In this document: piece after piece, positions 26,301-41,300 of the stretch
Layout: each line of letters opens with the position of its first letter
Position numbering within the stretch: the stretch's first letter is position 1
NCBI GenBank assembly: GCA_032718475.1
Contig: JAUCBJ010006766.1
Span: forward strand, 1-64,000
DNA from: Nemertoderma westbladi
Taxonomy: Eukaryota > Xenacoelomorpha > Nemertodermatida > Nemertodermatidae
Reading direction: 5' to 3'
Length of the DNA stretch: 64,000 nucleotides
The notes under the pieces: generated by a model
What the model saw: only the letters and a program-made list of their open reading frames with translations
Databases searched by the model: none
Told to the model about the DNA's origin: nothing
Program-made: the position numbers and the translations under genes

Positions 26301-29300
26301 TTTAAATGCAGGAACCTGTATTTACTTTACACAGGCAGGTTCATATTTTAAATCCAAAGTCTCCATTGTACTCGCCTTTAATAAAATCATCACTAACGCT
26401 CTGATTTTAAAACACTTATATAACTGTAATCTTATAAAGTTCAAGATTTCAAGACTTGATGTATAGATATCACATAATGTTGTGGCAGATTAGCATAATT
26501 AGTGTAGGCCCGCCCACTTGCTTGTTGCTTGTGTAAATTTGGTCGCCGTTAAACATATAAAGATTATATAAAAACTTTCATTTCATTTCATTTCATTTCA
26601 TTTCATCATCAACTTACCGAATAGATTCCGCCCAAATCCAGTCCTGCTAGAATATGTCCAACTCTCTTGTTTGTTCTTGTGAGTGATCTATCGTCCGGGG
26701 ACCATCCAAGTGAATTATCCATATCTATCTTCGGATCTGTGTAATCCTGAGCGTTTAGTAAACATCCTGATAGACAAAGGATAAGGTTGGAGTATAAAAC
26801 GTTGCGGAAAAATACTCTTCTTAATTTATTTAATGCAAACAATGCCTTGCCATTTCGAATTCAGATGTCTCAAACAGATCTTCGAATCCAAGAAGCTAGC
26901 TTAGCACATGTCTTCTACATAACCAACAAGGGCATTCAAGGACTGAACACACTGACCTTGGAGAAACCATGAAAGGAATATCCAGTTTTTACACACTAGA
27001 TAATGAATATTAGGCTGATACTAAAACTGACGTTGTGTGCTCTAAATCCCCCACAAAATTGATAGGGATAATCTTTAAGGCTCGTTAAGCCAAGGAATAT
27101 ACCGCCTGTTCACCACCATGGGTGATCTTCCACAGTAAACTGCCACAGTAAACCCTCTGTTTCCCAAGTTGCCTTGGTTCCCATTTATCGACCACTGAAG
27201 GATGAAAGGCAGGGTTGGGCTAGGCTGCAGCTTTTAAAGCACTGTGGCCAAACAATGCTGCCCCATCTAGGGATCGAACCATGACTTCCTAATTGGAAGC
27301 CTAGGAATGTCACCACTAGACCACGCTGCATATGTACAACATGAACACAAAATGTATATGAATAGCGATATAAGGCCTACCGTTACCGCTTCACTGCATT
27401 ATGGATGCCCCTATTATTATTATTGATAATATCAAATAGTTGAGTTGTCGTCGTCGTCTGCGTTACCATTTCGACATGCTAAATAACTTTGTCTAATTTA
27501 AAGCTGTCTAGTTGAAAATTTGTAGGCATCAATAAGATAAAAGTTTAATTTTTTTAGAAACTTAAGACACCATCAGCTCAATAGTGTCCTGCTAGTGCGC
27601 TACATCACTAAATATTAAATGTCCCCCCACCCCCCCCCCCCCCCCCCCACTTCTTTTTAAAATCGTTCAAAAGTTTAAACAGGCTGAAACTTGGCAGATT
27701 TATAATATAATACAGTCGGCGTCTTTGTGGGGACGGAAATCCATCCGCAGTTCTCCAATCTGACACTAGATGGCAACATGTCTGAAAGTGATAACCTTCC
27801 CAATTTTCTTGATCTAATCTGTGTGTGGGGCTAGCCACGAAAGTAAGCGAGCTTAGCATACAGGTAGGTACCACTAACTCAATCGATGTGTCTGTTATGA
27901 TCAATTTTAAACGTTAATAACTCGTCCAAATCTTAATGAAATTTATCCAAACTTGGTACACATGTTGTTTGGCAAAAGTTTAGAAATTCCTCTAAGTTGA
28001 ATTTCTATGTGGCCTTCGAGAAGCTAAGATAATAGCAGTTAATTAGTTCAGTAGTTAATTAAGTTGATTGCGATAAAATCAGCATTTTCAACCTTCCTTT
28101 TAATGGAAATTAATTATTTTATAGTATAAGATATAAATAATTATACTTAAAAATTATACAGCTGTAATCCCCATACCCCATTTCATTATAGCTTATAATT
28201 GAAGAGATATCAACAAAGAAAGACAGGCATCTGGCTGTTATCTTTGTTGACTTCTTCAAGGCCTTTGATTCAGTCTCCCGCTCACGTATGTTCAGCATAC
28301 TTTCATTATATGGGATTCCTGATGAAATTATTGCAGCAATCAGATCAGATACGATGGTTCGACAACATTTGTGTCTACTGTTGATGGTGACACAGAACCA
28401 TTTGAAGTGATATGGGGCGTCCTCCAGGGAGACACACTTGCACCATTCTTGTTCATAATTGTTGTTGACTATGTTCTACGCATGTCCTTAGATCATCATA
28501 ATGATGATGGGGTGATGATAACTCCACCTACTGGCTCCAGAAGTCGAGGAAATCATGCCAAGTACCTAAATGATCTAGATTTTGCTGATGACTTAGGAGT
28601 ACTCTCAGAATCACTAGAGGGAGCCCAACGGCTCCTCAGCGCATTAGAACATGCTGCTTCTAGTCTTGGTCTTTTTATTAACTCCAGAAAGACCCAAATT
28701 TTGACAGTTAACTTTGAAAGTTCTCAGCAAGTCTCTGATCGGATGAGCATAAGCTCGAAGGATGGTATGCTTTAGCATGTGGACGACTTCTGTTACCTGG
28801 GATCATGGATCCGGAAGTCAGGTGAGGACCTTCGAATACGTAAGGGAAAGGCATGGGCAGCCTTGAATAGGCTTTCCAGGATTTGGAAGTCACCGAGATT
28901 TAATCGGAAACTTAAGGTCCGATTATTTAGAGCAGCAGTAGTTCCAGTACTCCTCTATGGGAGTCCATGCTGGGCTCTAACTGCTGAGGACACCAAATCT
29001 CTGGATGGCACATTCACAAGAATGCTACGCCGGGTTCATTGTGTCAAGTACAATGCACACATCTCCAACCAGGCAATATATAACATTGGAGGTGTCTCAT
29101 TGGTTCCCCCAAGCTTGACACTAGAACAAAATCGCCTCCGCTTTGCAGGACATTGCTTTCGCCGTGAGGACCAGCCAGTGCATAATCTTGTACTTTGGCA
29201 GCCTCATGGAGTGAATAAGCATGGTGGACAGCCCATGACTTTCTTGAGACGCATCTTAAAGGACACTGGCCTTGAAGATGCGGATGATCTAGCAAATGTC

Positions 29301-32300
29301 ATGGGTGACATTGTTGTGGCGGCGCAATTTTGTCGACAAGCCGGCACAGCATTCTTAAAAATGCAGCTGCAATGCAGCATGCCGATACTAGTAGTAGTAG
29401 TAGTAGTAGCTTATAATTAGTTGAAATGATTTGCTTTATGAAATGTGTTGTTTTTAATTGATGTAAACGTAATTAAGTTATCAAAATGCACCCCCTCACT
29501 CTGTACTTCCACCTCCATCATTCCTTGGCATGCTTGCTATTGCCTAGCTGCTGGCCCTGGGAGCTTTCCTCTCTTCTTTGATTTATTCTTATTGGCGGTT
29601 TGGTTATTTCTTAAATACCGATTTTGTAATAGAATTGCTCAATTTTAATCTGTATCTGATAACTGAGCCTCGTGCTGCGTGAAGGCACCACGAACGTGTT
29701 TAAGCTGATTATTGGAATGTGTGTACTAGAGCTTATGCTGCGTCTTTGTGAGGAAGGTGATCGGTCCGCATTGTTACAGTCTGCCGCTAGAGGGCGAAAT
29801 GTTTGCAAGTGAAATCTTTCCACCTCACCGTTTTCTTAATTTTAATCCGTTTAAGCTTAAATTTTTCATATATGTCTGTACTAGAACACTTCTTTGTGGG
29901 ACGGTACTATAATTTAAATGTCTGAAATTGAAAACACATTCTCTCATTTCGTTCTTTGTTATACGTGCTAGACCATCCATCGGCTGCGTTTTTGTGGGGA
30001 CGCTATCCATCTACAGTTCTCCAGTCTACCGCTAGAGGGCTGAAACGAGAACATTTCTGAAATGTCTGAAAATCAACCCTCCAGCCATATCGTAATATTG
30101 TTTATAATACTTTCCTGCCTGATTGATACCTGGCACAAATATTCTACACCCCTGACTGAGTTATTGTAAAGTCTTAAACTTAACTACAGTTTACCCAGTT
30201 TGCATCTACTGTAGATGGTAAAAGTGATTAGGGGACATCTGCTTATAATTATTTCGAGTTGACACTTAGTTAAGTTTATGTCACGTGCTGCGCGAAGGTC
30301 CACACTTTGTGTTTGAGTTACATACTAACCTGCTTTGCAACCGATAAACTTAATGTGAAGTCTTTGACCAGCAACGGGATTAAGAATCTTGACTTTAATC
30401 CATTGGACTGAGACCCAGACAGGTAAAGGTTGTTGAACTCTGACTGAACCTTCATCATTGCGACCGCCATTAAATAGCTATAAATTAATTGTTAAAATAT
30501 AGAAAACAGCTTTATATCTATTATTTTGGGATGGACATTTATTGAATGAACAATAAATAAATTAATAGATAACCTGTCCCCAGGAGCCGTTACATTGATA
30601 TTATTTATAGAATTATCCACTTAAGGTGGTGGGGTGGTTAACCTCCCCACGGTTTTTTCTTAATTTGTATATAATCACTGCAATGTAGTTGAAAGGTGCA
30701 TAGAAAAAGATATACCATCGAAAAGAGAATCATCAAAGGTAAATGATAATTTGAAATTGCTTATGAAATTACCTTTCATAATGCAAAAATTGCAAAAAAT
30801 TGTTAAGAAATGGCGGAGCAGTAGTAATTTCTCGTGTGAAAATGTCATTCAGAGATAATTGCCTTCAAAGTTCAAACCTTCCCGCGCAAAATGACCTGTA
30901 TGTTTGGTTAATTGTGTCTGACAGAAAAGAAGCACACAACCGAGCTAAAATCATATTTATGGGGGTTTTCGGTATCAGTTTTAATATTTGGTGGAATGTA
31001 CTCTGGCCGTCTGTCGGTTGACTGTCTGTCTGTACATTTTAACATACAGATTGGCAGACAGATATTCAACGATATTTAAAAGATATCGCTCTCAGCGGTT
31101 TTCGGATTTTAAACCCCATTAAATTCTGCTCTAGGTGCAAGAAAAAACAAATTTATGAAATTTTTCAGTTGGGGGTCCCCACCCTTATGACGATTTCATT
31201 GTTGCATCCATAATTATGTTGTTGTGTAGTAAAATAAACAAACTCACATGAGACTCTCCCACCAGATCTTCATATGGCGTCGAAATAACTGGAGCGAAAT
31301 CAACTTCGTTATTTTGCCCGATTTCCAGATACGCATCCATTTGTCGTAAAGCGAACATGACTCTGAATTCAACTTGATCTGATGTCTCCTCTGGGTTCAA
31401 TATTTCTGTTTCAACTCCAATAACTGTGTAGACCTGTAAGGATAACCGTGTATAACTGTGTACACCGTAAGGTATAACCGAACCGTGTACTGTGCGATAA
31501 GTCTAATGAAACATTTCATAAGATTGGGTAAAGATTGGGTACATCCTTGTACACCTGTAAGGTTAAGGTATAGCAATGTACACCTGTAAGGATAAGGTAT
31601 AACCGTGTACACCTGTAAAGATAAGGTATAACCGTGTACACCTGTAAAGATAAGCTATAACTGTGTACACCTGTAAAGATTGGGTACATCCTTGTACACC
31701 TGTAAGGTTAAGGTATAACAATGTACACCTGTAAGGATAAGGTATAACCGTGTACACCTGTAAGGATAAGGTATAACCGTGTACACCTGTAAAGATAAGC
31801 TATAACTGTGTACACCTGTAAGGTTAAGGTATAACAGTGTACACCTGTAAGGTTAAGGTATAACAGTGTACACCTGTAAGGTTAAGGTATAACAGTGTAC
31901 ACCTGTAAGGTTAAGGTATAACAGTGTACACCTGTAAGGTTAAGGTATAACAGTGTACACCTGTAAGGTTAAGGTATAACAGTGTACACCTGTAAGGTTA
32001 AGGTATAACAGTGTACACCTTTAAGGTTAAGGTATAACAGTGTACACCTTTAAGGTTAAGGTATAACAGTGTACACCTGCAAGGATAAGGTATAACAGTG
32101 TACACCTGTAAAGATAAGCTATAACTGTGTACACCTGTAAGGATAAGGTATAACCGTGTACACCTGTAAAGATAAGCTATAACTGTGTACACCTGTAAGG
32201 TTAAGGTATAACAGTGTACACCTGTAAGGTTAAGGTATAACAGTGTACACCTGTAAGGTTAAGGTATAACAGTGTACACCTGTAAGGTTAAGGTATAACA

Positions 32301-35300
32301 GTGTACACCTGTAAGGTTAAGGTATAACAGTGTACACCTGTAAGGTTAAGGTATAACAGTGTACACCTGTAAGGTTAAGGTATAACAGTGTACACCTTTA
32401 AGGTTAAGGTATAACAGTGTACACCTTTAAGGTTAAGGTATAACAGTGTACACCTTTAAGGTTAAGGTATAACAGTGTACACTTGTAAAGATAAGGATAA
32501 TTTGGAATGGCAAACTAGGGTGCGGTATTTGCCCCGAGAGTAACGCGGAGCTCCGGCTACTAGAGGTCAGTGGAATTACCGGAAACAATTAGCCTCACGG
32601 TGTCAGTTATCTCCTGGCCGGCTGCCTGTCTTTTCCCCTACCCTACTGGAGAGAGAGTGGCCAACAATTCTTTGAGTCCCTTTACTCATGACCTTTCTAG
32701 CCCAAAACAAACCCTAAGTTTGTGAGGGGAAGATGGATTCTGGAGTTGGAGGCTACTCTCAATGTTCCACTCCAACCAACCAAACCATTATTGGTGTACC
32801 GGAGGCAATTCATAAAACTATCCTCAGTTAATACCACTCGGGTCCCCAATGCGACAAGGTGAGCTGACAGCCATGGCTTCGTCTGTTCGTCTTCGGTGTT
32901 CAAGAATACCGAATACAGGCTGTACAGATTGACGAGGTTCTGATTACGATATGTGAGGGGGTTGGCGACTTGCCCTCGCCTAACTGCACATACAGCATTG
33001 GAGAAACTTCTGGACTGCGGACACTACAAGGGATCACATTTAGACACATTTGATGATATTGTATCATCATCCCCAAACGTAAATGTACCTAAACGTAACA
33101 AGAAACTTACCTCTTCATCGTCTCCATTAGTACCCAACTCGAAAGTAATATGACTTTGTCCAACGGTGTCTCCTATTACCCAGCCTCCTGAATCGAAGTC
33201 AGCCCCGTCTGTGTCTCCAGGACCGAGATACCTAAGATAATAATTAAATTGATTGATATTACCGAGTCGTCTATATACCAATTCAATGCTTTTATTTAAA
33301 CTAGTAAAGCGAATAGTTCCTATTTAACAAGTTTTACAAATATGAATGAACCCTGTGTTACATACTGTCTTAACCATAAGAGCACTCAGCAATATAGACT
33401 ACTACCAAAGATAATTGGCTTCTGAGTTGGCTTGCAAAAATTAAAATTTTTGGCTGTAAACTAAGACATAATATTAAATTTTCATATTGTGGACTTTCGA
33501 TCACAAACTCATTGTCATATCATCTCTACTTAATAACACGTTTGTTAATACAACTCATCTGACACCCTGTGTTACAGATTGTACATGATCAGTAAAAAAA
33601 TACCCCTTATTTCATACAATGCTTGTAACAAGTCAGCTCGAGCAGAGCATATTAGCTCACAAAATCCAACCGCTAGCATTCAATATAATATAATGTTTAT
33701 AATATCAGCTGATATCTACTACTATACATTCTCGGCCGGGTAATCTAATTGCTACAATCAACCTATTCAACTCTCACAAATTATCACCACCTCTAATACC
33801 GCATACAATGACAATAAGACACATTGACCTATGACAGCTCTCCTTTACAACTTCCCTGTCACTTCGTATCTCAACCTATTTAATCAACTAACAACCATGA
33901 TGAAATTCATTCTGTTATTAGGGAATCCGAAGTGTATCTTTTTACCGAACATATTTTGATGATATTAAATTCTAACATTCTTCAATAAACATTCCTGTTA
34001 TTACTATTATGTTATCACAATGTAAAGATTAAATCACGCATAACTGACAGAATCAGAGCGATTAAAGTAAAAAACGCTCACACCCTGGTATCAAAAGTAT
34101 TATTTGATGGCCAGCAGCACTAAGTTACCTTATCGTGCTACTCACCTAACAACTCACCTAACACCTGACAACAGGTTAACATATCGCGCTACTCACCTAA
34201 CAACTGGAATATCAACAGGATCCCCTGATGGACAACATGTTAACATATCGCGCTACTCACCTAACAACTGGAATATCAACAGGATCCCCTGATGGACAAC
34301 ATGTTAACATATCGCGCTACTCACCTAACAACTGGAATATCAACAGGATCCCCTGATGGACAACATGTTAACATATCGCGCTACTCACCTAACAACTGGA
34401 ATATCAACAGGATCCCCTGATGGACAACATGTTAACATATCGCGCTATTCACCGAACAACTGGAATATCAACAGGATCCCCTGATGTACAACATGTTAAC
34501 CTATCGGAACTACTCACCTAACAACTGGAATATCAACAGGATCCCCTGATGGACAACAGGTTAACATATCGCGCTACTCACCGAACAACTGGAATATCAA
34601 CAGGATCCCCAGATGGACAACAGGTTAGAATATCGCGCTACTCACCTAACAACTGGAATATCAACAGGATCCCCTGATGGACAACATGTTAACATATCGG
34701 AACTACTCACCTAACAACTGGAATATCAACAGGATCCCCTGATGGACAACAGGTTAACATATCGCGCTACTCACCTAACAACTGGAATATCAACAGGATC
34801 CCCCGATGGACAACATGTTAACATATCGCGCTACTCACCTAACAACTGGAATATCAACAGGATCCCCTGATGGACAACATGTTAACATATCGCGCTACTC
34901 ACCTAACAACTGGAATATCAACAGGATCCCCTGATGGACAACATGTTAACATATCGCGCTACTCACCTAACAACTGGAATATCAACAGGATCCCCTGATG
35001 GACAACATGTTAACATATCGCGCTACTCACCTAACAACTGGAATATCAACAGGATCCCCTGATGGACAACATGTTAACATATCGCGCTACTCACCTAACA
35101 ACTGGAATATCAACATGATCCCCCGATGGACAATAGGTTAACATATTACGCTACTCACCTAACAACTGGAATATCAACAGGATCCCCTGATGGACAACAT
35201 GTTAACATATCGGAACTACTCACCTAACAACTGGAATATCAACAGGATCCCCAGATGGACAACAGGTTAACATATCGCGCTACTCACCGAACAACTGGAA

Positions 35301-38300
35301 TATCAACAGGATCCCCAGATGGACAACATGTTAACATATCGGAACTACTCACCTAACAACTGGAATATCAACAGGATCCCCAGATGGACAACAGGTTAAC
35401 ATATCGGAACTACTCACCTAACAACTGGAATATCAACAGGATCCCCAGATGGACAACAGGTTAACATATCGCGCTACTCACCGAACAACTGGAATATCAA
35501 CAGGATCCCCAGATGGACAACAGGTTAACATATCGGAACTACTCACCTAACAACTGGAATATCAACAGGATCCCCAGATGGACAACAGGTTAACATATCG
35601 CGCTACTCACCGAACAACTGGAATATCAACAGGATCCCCTGATGGACAACAGGTTAACATATCGCGCTACTCACCTAACTGGAATATCAACAGGATCCCC
35701 TGATGGACAACAGGTTAACATATCGCGCTACTCACCTAACAACTGGAATATCAACATAATCCCCCGATGGACAACAGGTTAACATATCACGATACTCACC
35801 TAACAACTGGAATATCAACATGATCCCCCGACGGACAATAGGTTAACATATTACGCTACTCACCTAACAACTGGAATATCAACATGATCCCCTGATGGAC
35901 AACATGTTAACATATCGGAACTACTCACCTAACAACTGGAATATCAACAGGATCCCCAGATGGACAACAGGTTAACATATCGCGCTACTCACCGAACAAC
36001 TGGAATATCAACAGGATCCCCAGATGGACAACAGGTTAAGATATCGCGCTACTCACCGAACAACTGGAATATCAACAGGATCCCCAGATGGACAACATGT
36101 TAACATATCGGAACTACACACCTAACAACTGGAATATCAACAGGATCCCCTGATAGACGACAGGTTAACATATCGCGCTAATCACCTAACAACTGGAATA
36201 TCAACATGATCCCCCGATGGACAATAGGTTAACATATTACGCTACTCACCTAACAACTGGAACATCAACAGGATCCCCTGGTGGACAACAGGTTAACATA
36301 TCGCGCTACTCACCGAACAACTGGAATATCAACAGGATCCCCAGATGGACAACAGGTTAACATATCGCGCTACTCACCTAACTGAATATCAACAGGATCC
36401 CCTGATGGACAACAGGTTAACATATCGCGCTACTCACCTAACAACTGGAATATCAACATAATCCCCCGATGGACAACAGGTTAACATATCACGATACTCA
36501 CCTAACAACTGGAATATCAACATGATCCCCCGATATACAACAGGTTAACATATCGCGCTACTCACCTAACAACTAGAATATCAACAGGATCCCCAGATGG
36601 ACAACAGGTTAACATATCGCGCTACTCACCTAACTGGAATATCAACAGGATCTCCTGATGGACAACAGGTTAACATATCACGACACTCACCTAACAACTG
36701 GAATATCAACATGATCCCCCGATGGACAACAGGTTAACATATCGCGCTACTCACCTAACAACTGGAATATCAACAGGATCCCCTGATGGACAACAGGTTA
36801 ACATATCGCGCTACTCACCTAACAACTAGAATATCAACAGGATCCCCTGATGGAGAACAGGTTAACATATCGCGCTACTCACCTAACAACTGGAATATCA
36901 ACAGGACCCCGTGATGGACAACAGTTAACATATCACGCTACTCACCTAACAACTGGAATATCAACAGGATTCCCCGATGGACAATAGATTAACATATCGC
37001 GCTACTCACCTAACAAGTGGAATATCAACAGGATCCCCTGATGGACAACAGGTTAACATATCGCGCTACTCACCTAACAACTGGAATAACAACAGGATCC
37101 CCTGATGGACAACATGTTAACATATCGGAACTACTCACCTAACAACTGGAATATCAACAGGATCCCCTGATAGACGACAGGTTAACATATCGCGCTACTC
37201 ACCTAACAACTGGAATATCAACATAATCCCTCGATGGACAACAGGTTAACATATCACGATACTCACCTAACAACTGGAATATCAACATGATCCCCCGATG
37301 GACAATAGGTTAACATATTACGCTACTCACCTAACAACTGGAATATCAACAGGATCCCCTGATGGACAACATGTTAACATATCGCGCTACTCACCGAACA
37401 ACTGGAATATCAACAGGATCCCCAGACGGACAACAGGTTAACATATCGCGCTACTCACCGAACAACTGGAATATCAACAGGATCCCCTGATGGACAACAG
37501 GTTAACATATCGCGCTACTCACCCAACAACTGGAATATCAACAGGATCCCCTGATGGACAACAGGTTAACATATCGCGCTACTCACCTAACAACTGGAAT
37601 ATCAACAGGATCCCCTGATGGACAACAGGTTAACATATCGCGCTACTCACCGAACAACTGGATCCCCAGATGGACAACATGTTAACATATCGGAACTACT
37701 CACCTAACAACTGGAATATCAACAGGATCCCCTGATAGACGACAGGTTAACATATCGCGCTACTCACCTAACAACTGGAATATCAACAGGATCCCCTGAT
37801 AGACGACAGGTTAACATATCGCGCTACTCACCTAACAACTGGAATATCAACAGGATCCCCTGATGAACAACAGGTTAACATATCGCGCTACTCACCCAAC
37901 AACTGGAATATCAACAGGATCCCCTGATGGACAACAGGTTAACATATCGCGCTACTCACCTAACAACTGGAATATCAACAGGATCCCCTGATGGACAACA
38001 GGTTAACATATCGCGCTACTCACCGAACAACTGGATCCCCAGATGGACAACATGTTAACATATCGGAACTACTCACCTAACAACTGGAATATCAACAGGA
38101 TCCCCTGATAGACGACAGGTTAACATATCGCGCTACTCACCTAACAACTGGAATATCAACAGGATCCCCTGGTAGACGACAGGTTAACAGATCGCGCTAC
38201 TCACCGAACAACTGGAATATCAACAGGATCCCCTGATGGACAACAGGTTAACATATCGGAACTACACACCTAACAACTGGAATATCAACATGATCCCCTG

Positions 38301-41300
38301 ATGGACAACATGTTAACATATCGGAACTACTCACCTAACAACTGGAATATCAACAGGATCCCCAGATGGACAACAGGTTAACATATCGCGCTACTCACCG
38401 AACAACTGGAATATCAACAGGATCCCCAGATGGACAACAGGTTAAGATATCGCGCTACTCACCGAACAACTGGAATATCAACAGGATCCCCAGATGGACA
38501 ACATGTTAACATATCGGAACTACACACCTAACAACTGGAATATCAACAGGATCCCCTGATAGACGACAGGTTAACATATCGCGCTAATCACCTAACAACT
38601 GGAATATCAACATGATCCCCCGATGGACAATAGGTTAACATATTACGCTACTCACCTAACAACTGGAACATCAACAGGATCCCCTGGTGGACAACAGGTT
38701 AACATATCGCGCTACTCACCGAACAACTGGAATATCAACAGGATCCCCAGATGGACAACAGGTTAACATATCGCGCTACTCACCTAACTGAATATCAACA
38801 GGATCCCCTGATGGACAACAGGTTAACATATCGCGCTACTCACCTAACAACTGGAATATCAACATAATCCCCCGATGGACAACAGGTTAACATATCACGA
38901 TACTCACCTAACAACTGGAATATCAACATGATCCCCCGATATACAACAGGTTAACATATCGCGCTACTCACCTAACAACTAGAATATCAACAGGATCCCC
39001 AGATGGACAACAGGTTAACATATCGCGCTACTCACCTAACTGGAATATCAACAGGATCTCCTGATGGACAACAGGTTAACATATCACGACACTCACCTAA
39101 CAACTGGAATATCAACATGATCCCCCGATGGACAACAGGTTAACATATCGCGCTACTCACCTAACAACTGGAATATCAACAGGATCCCCTGATGGACAAC
39201 AGGTTAACATATCGCGCTACTCACCTAACAACTAGAATATCAACAGGATCCCCTGATGGAGAACAGGTTAACATATCGCGCTACTCACCTAACAACTGGA
39301 ATATCAACAGGACCCCGTGATGGACAACAGTTAACATATCACGCTACTCACCTAACAACTGGAATATCAACAGGATTCCCCGATGGACAATAGATTAACA
39401 TATCGCGCTACTCACCTAACAAGTGGAATATCAACAGGATCCCCTGATGGACAACAGGTTAACATATCGCGCTACTCACCTAACAACTGGAATAACAACA
39501 GGATCCCCTGATGGACAACATGTTAACATATCGGAACTACTCACCTAACAACTGGAATATCAACAGGATCCCCTGATAGACGACAGGTTAACATATCGCG
39601 CTACTCACCTAACAACTGGAATATCAACATAATCCCTCGATGGACAACAGGTTAACATATCACGATACTCACCTAACAACTGGAATATCAACATGATCCC
39701 CCGATGGACAATAGGTTAACATATTACGCTACTCACCTAACAACTGGAATATCAACAGGATCCCCTGATGGACAACATGTTAACATATCGCGCTACTCAC
39801 CGAACAACTGGAATATCAACAGGATCCCCAGACGGACAACAGGTTAACATATCGCGCTACTCACCGAACAACTGGAATATCAACAGGATCCCCTGATGGA
39901 CAACAGGTTAACATATCGCGCTACTCACCCAACAACTGGAATATCAATAGGATCCCCTGATGGACAACAGGTTAACATATCGCGCTACTCACCTAACAAC
40001 TGGAATATCAACAGGATCCCCTGATGGACAACAGGTTAACATATCGCGCTACTCACCGAACAACTGGATCCCCAGATGGACAACATGTTAACATATCGGA
40101 ACTACTCACCTAACAACTGGAATATCAACAGGATCCCCTGATAGACGACAGGTTAACATATCGCGCTACTCACCTAACAACTGGAATATCAACAGGATCC
40201 CCTGATAGACGACAGGTTAACATATCGCGCTACTCACCGAACAACTGGAATATCAACAGGATCCCCTGATGGACAACAGGTTAACATATCGCGCTACTCA
40301 CCCAACAACTGGAATATCAATAGGATCCCCTGATGGACAACAGGTTAACATATCGCGCTACTCACCTAACAACTGGAATATCAACAGGATCCCCTGATGG
40401 ACAACAGGTTAACATATCGCGCTACTCACCGAACAACTGGATCCCCAGATGGACAACATGTTAACATATCGGAACTACTCACCTAACAACTGGAATATCA
40501 ACAGGATCCCCTGATAGACGACAGGTTAACATATCGCGCTACTCACCTAACAACTGGAATATCAACAGGATCCCCTGATAGACGACAGGTTAACATATCG
40601 CGCTACTCACCTAACAACTGGAATATCAACAGGATCCCCTGATGAACAACAGGTTAACATATCGCGCTACTCACCCAACAACTGGAATATCAACAGGATC
40701 CCCTGATGGACAACAGGTTAACATATCGCGCTACTCACCTAACAACTGGAATATCAACAGGATCCCCTGATGGACAACAGGTTAACATATCGCGCTACTC
40801 ACCGAACAACTGGATCCCCAGATGGACAACATGTTAACATATCGGAACTACTCACCTAACAACTGGAATATCAACAGGATCCCCTGATAGACGACAGGTT
40901 AACATATCGCGCTACTCACCTAACAACTGGAATATCAACAGGATCCCCTGATAGACGACAGGTTAACATATCGCGCTACTCACCGAACAACTGGAATATC
41001 AACAGGATCCCCTGATGGACAACAGGTTAACATATCGCGCTACTCACCTAACAACTGGAATATCAACAGGATCCCCTGATGGACAACAGGTTAACATATC
41101 TCGACAAGGTGGTTCAGGTGTGGTTACACGAGAGGTGGTTACAACAGTGGGAGCAGGAGTTGTTGGTGGAATTGTTACATCTAAATAATAATCACCGATA
41201 TTATAGTTATTCAATTCCTTTCTTCATTTTTTGGTTTATTAGAGGTCGGTTATTCCACCTCGGCTTGCTCCTGCTTACCCAAAATATCAACTACTATCAA

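Larger units (their letters stand above)
26767..30329 (-). other. Block junction intron with SINE and LINE insertions
   Basis: Joins block B to block A. It contains a SINE (27077-27329), a C-run (27630-27648) and a LINE (28201-29406). Between and after these no gene is recognised. Confidence 0.6.

Noticed and set aside
31397-32192. Minus-strand frames with Tyr-Arg-Cys-Thr repeats
   Set aside because: Translations of the 29-bp acceptor satellite. With a unit of 29 bp each frame is passed on in turn, and the array is intronic.
34100-41105. CRISPR-like appearance of regularly spaced repeats
   Set aside because: Units are directly adjacent 64-bp tandem copies without unique spacers, in a eukaryotic intron.
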